From CBIHON01 sp966211965 (GTDB lineage Bacteria > Pseudomonadota > Gammaproteobacteria > Burkholderiales > Burkholderiaceae_D), in contig CBIHON010000015.1 in the NCBI GenBank assembly GCA_966211965.1, forward strand, positions 41,241-105,240: a stretch of 64,000 nucleotides of DNA. Reading direction: 5' to 3'. The stretch's first letter is position 1. Every line of letters starts with the position of its first letter. The notes beneath the pieces are model-generated. The model saw only the letters and a program-made list of their open reading frames with translations. It was not told the origin of the DNA and ran no database searches. Made by a program: the position numbers and the translations under genes. This document shows, one piece after another, positions 8,079 to 17,291 of this stretch.

Positions 8079-11000
8079 TTCGACATCGCATGCTGTTTCG
8101 CTGGTTGGCCGGCATATTGCTGCTGCTGGCCGTTTTCTTCGGCTTCGTATTTTATGGGCTGCAATCCGAACGCGGCGCCGGTTTTTTGTGGCGCGCCGCG
8201 ACTTGGGCATTGCACGGGAAATTGTCCGGCACCTACGTCGGCGGCACGCTGGCTGGCGGCTTGCATTTGCGCGATGTCGCCTATCGTGACAAGGACACGC
8301 AAATCAGCATCGACGACATCAACGGCAAATGGCAATGGAGCCAAGCGCCGCTGACGCTGCAGGTCGACTATCTGCACATTGGATCGGTGGATGCGCGCTT
8401 GTCGCCGAGCACGGCGCCGGCCACGCTTCCGCAAACCTTGCGCCTGCCGCTGGCGCTCAGGTTGAATGCAATCTCGCTGCGCAGGCTGACGCTGCACCAA
8501 GGTTTATCGGCCATGGAATTCGGCGGCCTGCTGGCGCATGGGCAGTCGGATGCGCTGCGCCACACGCTGGTGTTGGAACGCTTGGAGACGCCGTTCGGCA
8601 CAGCCGGCGCAATGCTGCAAATAAATGGCCAGGCGCCTTTCCCGATCAGCGGCAGCGCCGAACTGGCCGGCAGCTATCAGCAAGAACGCTATCAACTCGC
8701 GACGCGAGTGAGCGGCACGCTGGCGGCGCTTGGCCTTGAGCTCAAGGCAGGCGGCGACAAGTTGAAGGGGCAAGCGACGATCACGCTCACGCCTTTTGCC
8801 GCGTTGCCGTTCGCGCGCATGGAGCTGGCGGCGGATCACATCAACCCGAAAGCGTTCAATGCCGGCGCGCCGCAAGCCGACTTGACGGTGCGCGCGGCGC
8901 TGACGCCGCTGGCCGGCGCTGCCCAACTGACGGTCAGCGGTCCGCTCGAAGTCAGCAACGCCACGCCCGGCACAATCGATGGCGGCCATCTGCCCCTGAT
9001 CGCGGCCGATGCGCAATTGCGGCTCGACATCTGGCGCCAGCAATTGACGCAGCTGGAAATAAAGCTGGCCGGCAATGCGACGCTGAGCGGGCGTGGCGAA
9101 CTGCGCACGTCCAAGCTTGGCGCTCCAGACGGCGAATTTCAATTCGAAGCCGCGGCGCTTGATTTGCGCGCGCTGCATGCCAAGTTGAAGCCGACGCAAT
9201 TGCACGGTCCGCTGACCGTCAAGCTGCGGCCCGAGCACCAGCAAGTGCACATGCAGATGGAAGATCCGCAAGTCAAGCTCAAGCTTGATGCCTTGATCGA
9301 TGCCAAGACGGTCAAGCTGAACAGCGCACAGTTGGCCGCCGGCGCGGCCCGCCTGGATCTCACCGGCAGCTTGGCGCGGGATGCGCAAATGGGCTATTCA
9401 ATGCAGGGAAAATTGAGCGACTTCGATCCGGCCATGTGGCTCGACGCCGGTGCCGCAAAAAAATCCGGCAAAGCAATCAAAGGCCGCATCAACATGGATT
9501 TCGACGCCGCCGGCAAGCTTGGACCGGAGCTGGAAGCGCAATTGAAGTTCGCCACCCGCGACAGCGAGTACGGCGGCTTGCCGATGAGCGGCAAGGGTAG
9601 CGTCGCGCTTGCCGGAAAACGCTTGCTGGCGAGCGATGTGCAGGTTTCCGTAGCCGGCAATGTCTTGCAGCTCAAGGGCGCATTCGGTGCGGCGGCGGAC
9701 CGGCTCACGGTGAAATTGGACGCGCCGCAGCTGGAACGGCTCGGTTTCGGCTTGGCCGGTTTGCTGCAACTCGACGGCCAGTTGAGCGGCTCGGCGGCGC
9801 GACCGAATGTACGTGCAAATTACCGTGCCGAACGCCTGGTATTCGGTTCGCATCGGTTGACGGCGCTATCGGGTCATGCCGATGTGCAGGGGGATCTGGC
9901 CGGCGAGGCGGCGGCGCTGGCCAATACCCGCCTGGCGGCGACAATCGCCGCGCAGGGCTATGCCGGCCCGGGCGTTGCGCTTAATCATGTCAATGCCGAT
10001 CTTGCCGGTACCTACGGCAAGCACACGCTGAGCGCCAGTGCCGACGGCACCCTACGCGGCAAACCCTTGGCCCTGATGCTCGGCGCGCAAGGCAAGCTGG
10101 CGCAAGGCAAGGACGGCATCGCCTGGGACGGCGTAATCGGGACGTTGGAAAACCGTGGCATGCCGCGCTTCGTGCTCGGCGCACCGATGACGCTGAGTGC
10201 CGCAGCCGGACGGCTTGCGCTCGGGGCCACGCGCTTCACTTTGGCCGGTGCGCCGGTCGAGCTGAAGCACTTCAGCTACGAGCAAGGCAGTATCCATTCC
10301 GAAGGCAGCGCCGCTGCTCTCGATGTCGGCAATCTGCTGGCCTTGCAGCGCGAATTCACCGGCGTTGAAGTCCCGTTGAAAACCGACCTGGTGATCGACG
10401 GCCGCTGGAATTTTTCGATCTCCGACAGCGCCACCGGATACGCCGAAATCGTCCGGCGCAGCGGCGACATCAACCTCGGCACCGGACGTGGCGAGAGCAC
10501 GCTCAGGCTGTCGGAATTGCACGTGAGGGCCGAGCTGCAAGCAAACCGGATCAAGCTCGACGGGCGAGCGACGGCGGCGCGCATCGGCAGCGTGAGCGCG
10601 CAATTGCAAACGGTCTTTGCGCTGGAAAACGGCCTCCTCACCGTGACGCCCGGCATGCCCTTGTCGGGCCAAGCCAAGCTTTCGCTGCCGCAATTGAAAA
10701 CCGTCGGTGCCCTGTTGGGACCGCAACTCGCGCTCGACGGCAGCATCGCGGCGGATTTGTCGCTGTCCGGTACCTCGGCCCAGCCGAAATGGTCGGGCAT
10801 CCTCACAGGCGACAAGCTGGCGCTGACCTTGTTCGACCAAGGCATTCAATTACGCGACGGCACCGCGCGCATCGGTTTGAGCGAAAACCTGATCGAGCTG
10901 CGGCAATTGGAATTCCATGGCGGCGGCGGGACATTGAAAGCCGGCGGCCAAGTGCGCTTGGGCGAGGCCGACCCGGATTTGACAGCCCGGATCGTGGCTG

Positions 11001-11959
11001 ACCGCCTGCAGTTATTTGCCAGCCCGGACCGGCAACTGACCTTGTCGGGGCAAGCGACGCTGGCCAACGTTGCCGAGAAGTTGCACATCGACGGCAAGTT
11101 CAAGGTCGACCGCGCACTCTTCGATTTGCCGAAGAGCAGCGCACCGCAACTGGGCAACGATGTCGTGATCGTGCGCCGCGGTGGCAAGGCCGAAGCGGCG
11201 CCGGTTGCCAGCGCCCAGGACAAGATGACGCGAGCCAGCGAGAAGCCGGCCAGCCGCTTTGCACCGGTAATGACCTTGCAGCTCGACCTGGGCGATGATT
11301 TCCGCTTTCGCGGCACCGGCGCCGACCTGCAATTGCGCGGCAGCATGCAAGTGCATAGCGAACCCTTCCAGCCCTTGCGCGGTACCGGCACGGTAAGGGT
11401 GGCTGCCGGCACTTATGAAGCCTTCGGCCGCAAGCTGGAGATCGAACGCGGGTTGATCAATTTTCAGGGGCCGCTGGATAATCCCAACATCAACATTCTG
11501 GCGATGCGGCGCAATCAAGGCGTTGAGGCCGGTGTTGAGGTCACCGGATTTGCACGCCGGCCGCGCATCAAGCTGGTATCCGAACCGAGCGTGTCGGATG
11601 AAGAAAAACTCTCGTGGCTGATGTTCGGTCACGGTTCGGAAAGCGCGGCACTTGGTCAGCAACAAGCCGCCAGCGCCGCGCTCGGGCTATTGGGCAATGC
11701 TGGCACCAAACGCTTGGCCCAAGGCATCGGGCTCGATACCTTTTCGATCGGCTCCAGCGAATCCGGCTTGAACGAGCAACAGGTGGTGAACCTGGGCAAG
11801 GCAATTTCGGAAAAACTCTATCTCGGCTATGAGCAAAGCCTGGCCGGCGCCGCCGGCATCGCCAAGCTTACCTGGCAACTGTCGCGGCGCTGGTCGGTGA
11901 TTGTGCGGGCGGGGACGATCAACAGTCTGGATGTGTTGTTCAATCGGCGCTATGACTGA
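8075..11959 (+). CDS. tamB: Translocation and assembly module inner-membrane subunit TamB
   Basis: A 1294-residue AsmA-like bridge protein that is anchored in the inner membrane and reaches TamA. An N-terminal anchor lies at about residues 9-30 (LAGILLLLAVFFGFVFY); then comes a very long region of repeating beta strands, and the conserved DUF490/TamB C-terminal domain (about 950-1294) with NINILAMRRNQGVEAGVEV and EEKLSWLMFGHGSES. The start is TTG at 8075, overlapping the tamA stop, or ATG at 8090. The length is typical. The gene pair is the canonical tamAB operon. Confidence 0.93.
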   Translation: MIRHRMLFRWLAGILLLLAVFFGFVFYGLQSERGAGFLWRAATWALHGKLSGTYVGGTLAGGLHLRDVAYRDKDTQISIDDINGKWQWSQAPLTLQVDYLHIGSVDARLSPSTAPATLPQTLRLPLALRLNAISLRRLTLHQGLSAMEFGGLLAHGQSDALRHTLVLERLETPFGTAGAMLQINGQAPFPISGSAELAGSYQQERYQLATRVSGTLAALGLELKAGGDKLKGQATITLTPFAALPFARMELAADHINPKAFNAGAPQADLTVRAALTPLAGAAQLTVSGPLEVSNATPGTIDGGHLPLIAADAQLRLDIWRQQLTQLEIKLAGNATLSGRGELRTSKLGAPDGEFQFEAAALDLRALHAKLKPTQLHGPLTVKLRPEHQQVHMQMEDPQVKLKLDALIDAKTVKLNSAQLAAGAARLDLTGSLARDAQMGYSMQGKLSDFDPAMWLDAGAAKKSGKAIKGRINMDFDAAGKLGPELEAQLKFATRDSEYGGLPMSGKGSVALAGKRLLASDVQVSVAGNVLQLKGAFGAAADRLTVKLDAPQLERLGFGLAGLLQLDGQLSGSAARPNVRANYRAERLVFGSHRLTALSGHADVQGDLAGEAAALANTRLAATIAAQGYAGPGVALNHVNADLAGTYGKHTLSASADGTLRGKPLALMLGAQGKLAQGKDGIAWDGVIGTLENRGMPRFVLGAPMTLSAAAGRLALGATRFTLAGAPVELKHFSYEQGSIHSEGSAAALDVGNLLALQREFTGVEVPLKTDLVIDGRWNFSISDSATGYAEIVRRSGDINLGTGRGESTLRLSELHVRAELQANRIKLDGRATAARIGSVSAQLQTVFALENGLLTVTPGMPLSGQAKLSLPQLKTVGALLGPQLALDGSIAADLSLSGTSAQPKWSGILTGDKLALTLFDQGIQLRDGTARIGLSENLIELRQLEFHGGGGTLKAGGQVRLGEADPDLTARIVADRLQLFASPDRQLTLSGQATLANVAEKLHIDGKFKVDRALFDLPKSSAPQLGNDVVIVRRGGKAEAAPVASAQDKMTRASEKPASRFAPVMTLQLDLGDDFRFRGTGADLQLRGSMQVHSEPFQPLRGTGTVRVAAGTYEAFGRKLEIERGLINFQGPLDNPNINILAMRRNQGVEAGVEVTGFARRPRIKLVSEPSVSDEEKLSWLMFGHGSESAALGQQQAASAALGLLGNAGTKRLAQGIGLDTFSIGSSESGLNEQQVVNLGKAISEKLYLGYEQSLAGAAGIAKLTWQLSRRWSVIVRAGTINSLDVLFNRRYD

Positions 11960-11988
11960 GATCCCGGACAGGTTCCGTCGGCGTCGGC

Positions 11989-14616
11989 TCAAGCGATGCG
12001 GTTCCACGCGCCGTCATCCCACCAATCATTGGCGAGCAGCACTTCGACATCATAGGTTTCGCCTTCGCGGCTGCGGAATAAGTCGATGCCAAGTGCTTGG
12101 GCCAGCGTGGCATCGAATTCGGCGAAGGCTTGCTGCAGGACTTCATCCGCGGTCGTCGGATACACGTGGAAACAGACCAGCCGGTCAGCCTCATCAATGG
12201 CCAGCAATTGCCGCGCGAGCACGCGGCCGTTCGCATCACGCGCATATACGACTTGCTTGTTGGCGTCGAGCAGACAAGCGACGGTCGAGTAATCGCCTAT
12301 GCCGCCCAGGCTGAGACAACTGCCGACATAGGTGCCGAGCATCAGGATTTCCAGCGGTTCGGTTTCGAGCCCGATCCGGATTTCTCGATCGCCATACCGT
12401 AGATTCGACGTCACGCCTGTGTTCCAAAGTGCGGCATCGATGCGCGGATGACGGGCAAACCAGGCGCGGTTGAGCGGATGATCGAGATAGGTATCGGCGC
12501 GGCCCTGGCAATAGGCCAACAGCAGGCGCCGCAATCCCTTGCGCTCGCTGTCCAGTCCGGCCAGCAGGCGCACTGCATGATTGGCTGCACGGGAATGGTC
12601 GCGCAAGTTGAATGGAGCGTCGATGCGGCGCCAGATTTCCGCTTCGATTGCGCCCAGCAAAACATGCGGAAGACGCGCCAGCGTGACGCGGCAATGGCGC
12701 GCGATCTGAGGCCCGCTCAGCATCGTTCGCCCTTCGAAATGCTCGCGCAGGCGGCGCGGCAAGGGACTGTCCATGCCGGCTTCGAGACACAATGCGCATA
12801 GGCGGCGTGCGGCATCCGGCGGCGGCAGCTCGGACCATTCCAAACTGAACCACGCACTGCGCACGATCTCATTCAAGAACAGGCGGCGCCGCTCGTACTC
12901 GACGCAACCGAGCAGACGAGCGGCGCGCATCAGGCGTTTCGCAGCGTTGGTGAAAGAGTACAGGAGGAAGCCGGGCAGGATTTCGGCCAGGCTGTGCAAG
13001 CCGCGGCCAATCAGGACGGCATCGTTATCGCGGCGGCAGGCGCGTTCGACGATCAGCCAGGTATGGTCGTCAGCCGCGGCAAGCTGTTTCCAGCCGTCGA
13101 GCCGCAGCTGCCCGGCCATGTTCACCAGCGTGTACCCACCGTCTATGCCTGGTGAAAATGGCGGCGCGCAGCGGCGTGCCAGCAGCGGCAGCAAATGGGG
13201 CACGCTGCTTTGCAAGGTTTCGGTTTTTTCCCATTTGCCGAAAAGCGTATGCAGCATGGTCGCGCACTTTTCCTGCCATTCGCCGGAAAATGAAACGAGC
13301 AAGGCATGCCACGCTGAGAAGGATAGGAGATAGGCATGCCAGCGTATCCTAAACTTTTTTTCATCGGGTTCGTCGGATTGCGCCCCGGAATATAGGGACA
13401 GCCATTGATATGCTGCGGCTGCCCTCAATGCTTCCCAACGGGTCCCGGTAAGAAATTTGGCAAAGCCCGGCAGTTCGCCGCAACGTCGCCAACAGGCCAG
13501 TTGCCACCATTTTTCATTTTCGCCGACAGCTGCGCTCATGCGCCGGATGTCCATCATCGGTACCTCTGCGCAATCGGCGGTGACGCGCAATTTGGAATTC
13601 AGATATTCAAGATTCGCGTCGTCGTTCGCCAGTTCGCAGCCGCATAAGGTAAAGCCGGCTCGCACGCCGCGATTCAGGTTCGCCAGCACCGCGTCGAGAT
13701 AGCAAGCGAAGCGCACGTCATCGTCACTCAGGCCATCGAGCGCCGTCAACTGTTTGCCCGTGAAATGCCGCACCGGCAACAGATAGGCGCGGTGCCTGAG
13801 CACGGCCTGCAAGAAAATGATTTGGCGGGAAGGGGCCAGATTCAGCGCCTGCTCTGCCCACGAATACGACAAAGGATCAAGCGCACACAAGCTTGCCGGC
13901 AACGCCAACGCGGCGCCATGCGCGGCTCCGCCGAACTCGCGCCATAGTTTCAGCCAAGCCAGAATTTGGCGTAGCGGCCGCATCCGCAAATGCCACAGAA
14001 AGCCGCGCCGGAACGCTTCCGGCAATACCGGCAGCTGGCTCGCTTCGACTCCTGCACAGTGCGCAAGCAAGCCCGACACCGTCGGCACAACATTCATCAA
14101 GGGTTTTCCATCCGGCCCCAATACCGGCAGCCGCGCAAAATCGTGCCGCGCAAAAAATCCGTCGAGCAGACGGTCGTCCGCCAGCCAGGCGCAAAGATCG
14201 AGATTGGCAACGGCTTGTTTCGGCGGCTGGTATTTCGTGCCCCGAAAAGCACGGGGATGCGCGGCAGTAGCAGCCGGACGTTCGGCTTGGATGACTCGTT
14301 GTGGAATGGCGAGCGGCGCATCCGTCGATGGTTCCGCCAGCGTCGCCCAAAACACGCGCCAGAAAGCCGGCCACGCTTGCTTGAGTTCGCGCGCCTCACC
14401 CAGGCTTCGCCAGTCCGCCAAAAGTGCTGCGGCTTGCGGATAAATCCCTGTCGATAATGCGTCCAGCGGCACCGGCGTCAATGCCGGCGGATGGTCTCCT
14501 TCGGCTTGATGGCTAAGCCACGCGCTGATGCCGCGGCGTCCACGCACAAGGCCGACAAGTATCGGAGCGTTCAATTTGCGATTTTCATCCGGGCTTGGCA
14601 AAGAAGCCCGTGTCAA
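11989..14616 (-). CDS. Large PcfJ-like protein of unknown function
   Basis: An 875-residue soluble protein rich in W, R and L. The C-terminal third carries segments such as LEILMLGTYVGSCLSLGG, YARDANGRVLARQLLAIDE and LVCFHVYPT, which resemble PcfJ-like domains; I hold this at moderate confidence. The rest shows no motif I know. The start is TTG at 14616, 30 bases after the stop of the putative immunity gene, with no clear ribosome site, so translation may be coupled to that gene. Its position as third gene of the amidase-immunity operon suggests a related accessory role, but nothing in the sequence proves it. Confidence 0.7.
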   Translation of the reverse strand: MTRASLPSPDENRKLNAPILVGLVRGRRGISAWLSHQAEGDHPPALTPVPLDALSTGIYPQAAALLADWRSLGEARELKQAWPAFWRVFWATLAEPSTDAPLAIPQRVIQAERPAATAAHPRAFRGTKYQPPKQAVANLDLCAWLADDRLLDGFFARHDFARLPVLGPDGKPLMNVVPTVSGLLAHCAGVEASQLPVLPEAFRRGFLWHLRMRPLRQILAWLKLWREFGGAAHGAALALPASLCALDPLSYSWAEQALNLAPSRQIIFLQAVLRHRAYLLPVRHFTGKQLTALDGLSDDDVRFACYLDAVLANLNRGVRAGFTLCGCELANDDANLEYLNSKLRVTADCAEVPMMDIRRMSAAVGENEKWWQLACWRRCGELPGFAKFLTGTRWEALRAAAAYQWLSLYSGAQSDEPDEKKFRIRWHAYLLSFSAWHALLVSFSGEWQEKCATMLHTLFGKWEKTETLQSSVPHLLPLLARRCAPPFSPGIDGGYTLVNMAGQLRLDGWKQLAAADDHTWLIVERACRRDNDAVLIGRGLHSLAEILPGFLLYSFTNAAKRLMRAARLLGCVEYERRRLFLNEIVRSAWFSLEWSELPPPDAARRLCALCLEAGMDSPLPRRLREHFEGRTMLSGPQIARHCRVTLARLPHVLLGAIEAEIWRRIDAPFNLRDHSRAANHAVRLLAGLDSERKGLRRLLLAYCQGRADTYLDHPLNRAWFARHPRIDAALWNTGVTSNLRYGDREIRIGLETEPLEILMLGTYVGSCLSLGGIGDYSTVACLLDANKQVVYARDANGRVLARQLLAIDEADRLVCFHVYPTTADEVLQQAFAEFDATLAQALGIDLFRSREGETYDVEVLLANDWWDDGAWNRIA

Positions 14617-14646
14617 AAGGAGAAATGCCGCTGCCCTGGACTTGGG

Positions 14647-15051
14647 TTACGGCGTGATGACACAACTCAGCGAATCCGGTTTCAGCCTGCCTCTTTGAAC
14701 CGTGAAATCAATCGTCGCCGAAGAAACGTCTTCGCCGGCATCGCGGTTGATTGTGATCGAGCACTTCTTCTCACGTTGTCCCTGGCATTTGCCCTTGACC
14801 ACGCTCTTGCCCTGGTACATGTAGGCAAACTGCGTGCTCAACAGATCCTTGATGGTTGCCGTTCCGCTCTGGCCATAGTTGCCATTGCAGGAGGATTTCG
14901 CAGGAATCGCGTCATTCGAGGCCGCCAGCAGGAAAGCCAATGCAGGCTTGGTTTGGTTCGGATCAACGCCATCGTCGCCTGCCTTGCTGACAGCCGGCAG
15001 CGCCAGCGCGGCTGTCAGCAAGGCGGCATGCAGCCGACGATGGCGCATCAT
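14647..15051 (-). CDS. Exported putative immunity protein for the adjacent amidase
   Basis: A 134-residue protein with a clear signal peptide (MMRHRRLHAALLTAALALPA, ending about SKA) and a small Cys-containing mature domain (SCNGNYGQ, KCQGQREKKCSI, LSCVITP). Its start overlaps the stop of the amidase-like gene in an ATGA, the usual arrangement for type VI effector/immunity pairs in which a periplasmic partner protects the producer from a wall-cleaving enzyme. I cannot assign it to a named immunity family. The immunity role is inferred from context, export and size. Confidence 0.65.
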   Translation of the reverse strand: MMRHRRLHAALLTAALALPAVSKAGDDGVDPNQTKPALAFLLAASNDAIPAKSSCNGNYGQSGTATIKDLLSTQFAYMYQGKSVVKGKCQGQREKKCSITINRDAGEDVSSATIDFTVQRGRLKPDSLSCVITP

Positions 15052-15524
15052 TGGGGGACCCCATAAAAAAGCGAAATGTCGTTGCCGGCATAAGTCAGCT
15101 TGAATTTTTTATGGAAAACCTCGACCGAGGGATCGGCCACGACTTTATGCTGGGTGTTGGAAAAATTATAGACTTGCCCGTAGCAATAAATCCCCACGTG
15201 CTTTTGCGGCACGTTCATCATCGTGCCGTTGATCACGTGGCTGGCTGACAGGACAAAAATCAACAGGCCGTCAGATGCCGCCGGTCTTTCGTCCCACGGG
15301 CCGGTCTGAGCCAACCGGTTGTACAACTCGTCGCAGCGTATCGAAGCACCGGTGTGCCGGGTTTTATACGCCATGTCGCCGCACAGCATGCCGAGCTGGA
15401 TGCCGAGTGCGTGGCTGACGAAATGCGCGCAGTGATTTTGCGTCGGTGAAGTGAGGCCCGTGGTGCAAATATCGGCGATGGATTTCCCGACATATCCTTG
15501 CAATTGGGCTTGGGTGATAGGCAT
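15048..15524 (-). CDS. NlpC/P60-like amidase, putative T6SS effector
   Basis: A 158-residue protein with no signal peptide. The motif NHCAHFVSHALG places a likely nucleophile at C32 at the start of a helix, and QKHVGIYCY gives H109 on a strand, as in NlpC/P60 and CHAP cysteine peptidases that cut peptidoglycan. Lack of a secretion signal together with an exported partner gene fits a Tae-type effector delivered by a type VI system. The start at 15524 has TTGGAG upstream; an in-frame ATG at 15641 lacks a site and would add about 39 low-complexity residues. No T6SS structural genes lie in the window. Confidence 0.7.
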   Translation of the reverse strand: MPITQAQLQGYVGKSIADICTTGLTSPTQNHCAHFVSHALGIQLGMLCGDMAYKTRHTGASIRCDELYNRLAQTGPWDERPAASDGLLIFVLSASHVINGTMMNVPQKHVGIYCYGQVYNFSNTQHKVVADPSVEVFHKKFKLTYAGNDISLFYGVPQ

Positions 15525-15562
15525 ACATACTCCAATATCGTTTGGGATTTTCAAGAGGCTCG

Positions 15563-15639
15563 AAAAAAAAGCCGCTGGCGTTGTTGCTCCTCCTTGCCGT
15601 GCGTTCGTACTGTCTGCGTCGGCGCGCCTGGCCAGCGGC
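15563..15639 (-). terminator. Long-loop terminator or attenuator upstream of the amidase gene
   Basis: GCCGCTGGC (15571-15579) pairs with GCCAGCGGC (15631-15639), and on the minus strand the stem is followed by eight T residues (15563-15570). The loop is 51 bases. No minus-strand gene lies upstream, so the hairpin would act on the leader of the effector operon, 39 bases before its start codon. Confidence 0.45.
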
Positions 15640-16126
15640 ATTTATTTGGGGGCTTTAAGGAGGCTTGTCGCGGTCGTGATAACGACTGCATCGATTTGGC
15701 CAATAAGGCAATGATTATAAATTTGTTATTTTGTTTTGGATAGCGCGAACCGTATCGTTGATTCTGCCCATGGCCTTCCTGCTTATTCCGATGCGCTGCA
15801 AATTACTTATTTTTACTGAGCCGGCCAGCTCTTCCGCACGCCTCTGAAAATCACCCATGTCCGGAATAATGGGCAAAGTTTACGAAGATACCATGATCAT
15901 GGGATTACCAAAAACCCAAGATAAGTTAGTCTTCGCATAAGAGGATTATTCAATAAAAGATAAGCGGCAGCTAATGCTTATCTCCTGCCCGCGGGTCTTG
16001 TTGCCGGGTTTTTATTCCCAGGGGACAGTGCGTACGCATCGCGAACCGGCTTGCCTGATTGGGGGAAAGCTTGCGGCGTTTCACAATGCCTGCGCTTCAT
16101 CGACTGCCAATGATTTCGAGGATAAA
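15640..16126. other. Intergenic region before the Crp-type regulator
   Basis: This is a gene-free stretch with AT-rich patches (15700-15745 and 15900-15965) that probably hold the divergent promoters of the effector operon and the regulator. The regulator frame stays open back to 15974, but that extension has poor coding character. I see no RNA gene or clear operator. Confidence 0.4.
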
Positions 16127-16894
16127 GTGAGTATTGCAAACAGTTCCAAATCCTGGACCGGCTTTAACCGGTCCGAAGATCCTGCCAATGGATTTGCCGG
16201 ATTCCAGTGTACGCCGCAGCCGGCGCGTTCGCCCGATCCAATGCGTTTCGAGGCCGGCAGGATGCAGGCGCGGCCCAAGCTGTCGTCACGCCAGTTGAAC
16301 AAGATGGCCACCTATGGCGTGGTAAGAAACTATCCGAAAAATACGATTCTGGTGAACGAGGATGCCGAAAGCGCCTCCCTGCATGTGATCGTCAGCGGCA
16401 TGGTGAAGATGTACATGAGCGATGAGCGCGGCAAGGAATTCATCATGACGGTGCTCGGTCCGGGCGATTGCTTCGGCGAGATCGAGTTGCTCGATGTCGG
16501 CCCCAGTATGGCTTCGGCGGTGACGCTGGAGCAATCGCAGATTTGCGTTGTTTCGAAAGAAGGCTTTCAGCGTTCGCTGGCCCAGCATTCCGGTATGGCG
16601 TTCGAACTGCTTGTTTCGCTGTCGCGGCGTGTGCGCGGACTGACCCGCGATGTGAAGAGCCTGGCCTTGGAAGGCGTGTACGGCCGTGTCGTCAGGATCT
16701 TGCTGAACCTGGCTTGCGAGAAAGATGGCAGGCTGGTCGTAGAACAACGGCTGACTCAGCGCGAAATCGCCGAAATGGTCGGCGCCTCGCGCGAAATGGT
16801 GAGCCGCATCCTGAAAGACTTGAGCGACGGCGGTTACATCCTGGTGAGTAACAGGCAGATTGTGATCCAGAACAGGTTTCCGAAGGATTGGTAA
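16127..16894 (+). CDS. Crp/Fnr family transcriptional regulator
   Basis: A cytoplasmic DNA-binding regulator with an N-terminal cyclic-nucleotide-binding-like barrel (NTILVNEDAESASLHVIVSG, GPGDCFGEIELLD) and a C-terminal winged helix (LTQREIAEMVGASREMVSRI). The GTG start at 16127 has GAGG five bases upstream and gives 255 residues, close to the family norm; the longer open frame to 15974 is not supported. It lacks the N-terminal cysteine cluster of FNR, so it is not an iron-sulfur oxygen sensor. The ligand is unknown. It is monocistronic and is followed by a palindromic repeat. Confidence 0.88.
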   Translation: MSIANSSKSWTGFNRSEDPANGFAGFQCTPQPARSPDPMRFEAGRMQARPKLSSRQLNKMATYGVVRNYPKNTILVNEDAESASLHVIVSGMVKMYMSDERGKEFIMTVLGPGDCFGEIELLDVGPSMASAVTLEQSQICVVSKEGFQRSLAQHSGMAFELLVSLSRRVRGLTRDVKSLALEGVYGRVVRILLNLACEKDGRLVVEQRLTQREIAEMVGASREMVSRILKDLSDGGYILVSNRQIVIQNRFPKDW

Positions 16895-16902
16895 GGGAAC
16901 CT

Positions 16903-17012
16903 CTAAAAACTGCCAAAAGCGCTCAATCTCGAGCCTGCGCTGCGCAATGTACCCGTGCACCCGTACATGTCCGCTTCTCGGCCCGACCTTGGGCGCCTTG
17001 AGTAATTTTTAG
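16903..17012. repeat. Degenerate copy of a long-palindrome repeat family
   Basis: Imperfect arms starting CTAAAAA and ending TTTTTAG enclose a core with the sequence CGCTTCTCGGCCCGACCTTG. The same core, with minor changes, occurs in the elements at 25784-25909 and 31696-31818. It lies just after the Crp-type gene and may also terminate transcription. Confidence 0.6.
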
Positions 17013-17146
17013 CGTCCTCCGTAAGCAATCCGGAAAATCCGGACACGTCGCCGGCGCAGAACTATCCCCAAATTCCGCGGTCTTTCATGAGCAGCCGGAA
17101 CCCGAACCACGCAGGCATGTTTATCCTGCGCGATCCAGATAAGAAA

Positions 17147-17207
17147 CTGTTCAGGGTCTCGCTGGCTCCGGCCTCGGCTTATGCCCGTTTAGCGAGACCC
17201 TGAACAG
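17147..17207. repeat. Perfect 17-bp inverted repeat before the thioesterase gene
   Basis: CTGTTCAGGGTCTCGCT and its exact complement AGCGAGACCCTGAACAG flank a 27-base loop. A large stem in the leader of the next gene could be a terminator, an RNA-processing site or a mobile palindrome. Confidence 0.6.
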
Positions 17208-17291
17208 GTTTTAAAGAAAATGCGCGGCGACATCGCTGCCATTTTGCCGCTTGCAATTTCCGGCAAGATCTACTCGAGAATAGAAGACGCC

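Noticed and set aside
16127..16894. FNR iron-sulfur oxygen sensor
   Set aside because: The N-terminal cysteine cluster is missing; only a generic Crp/Fnr call is justified.
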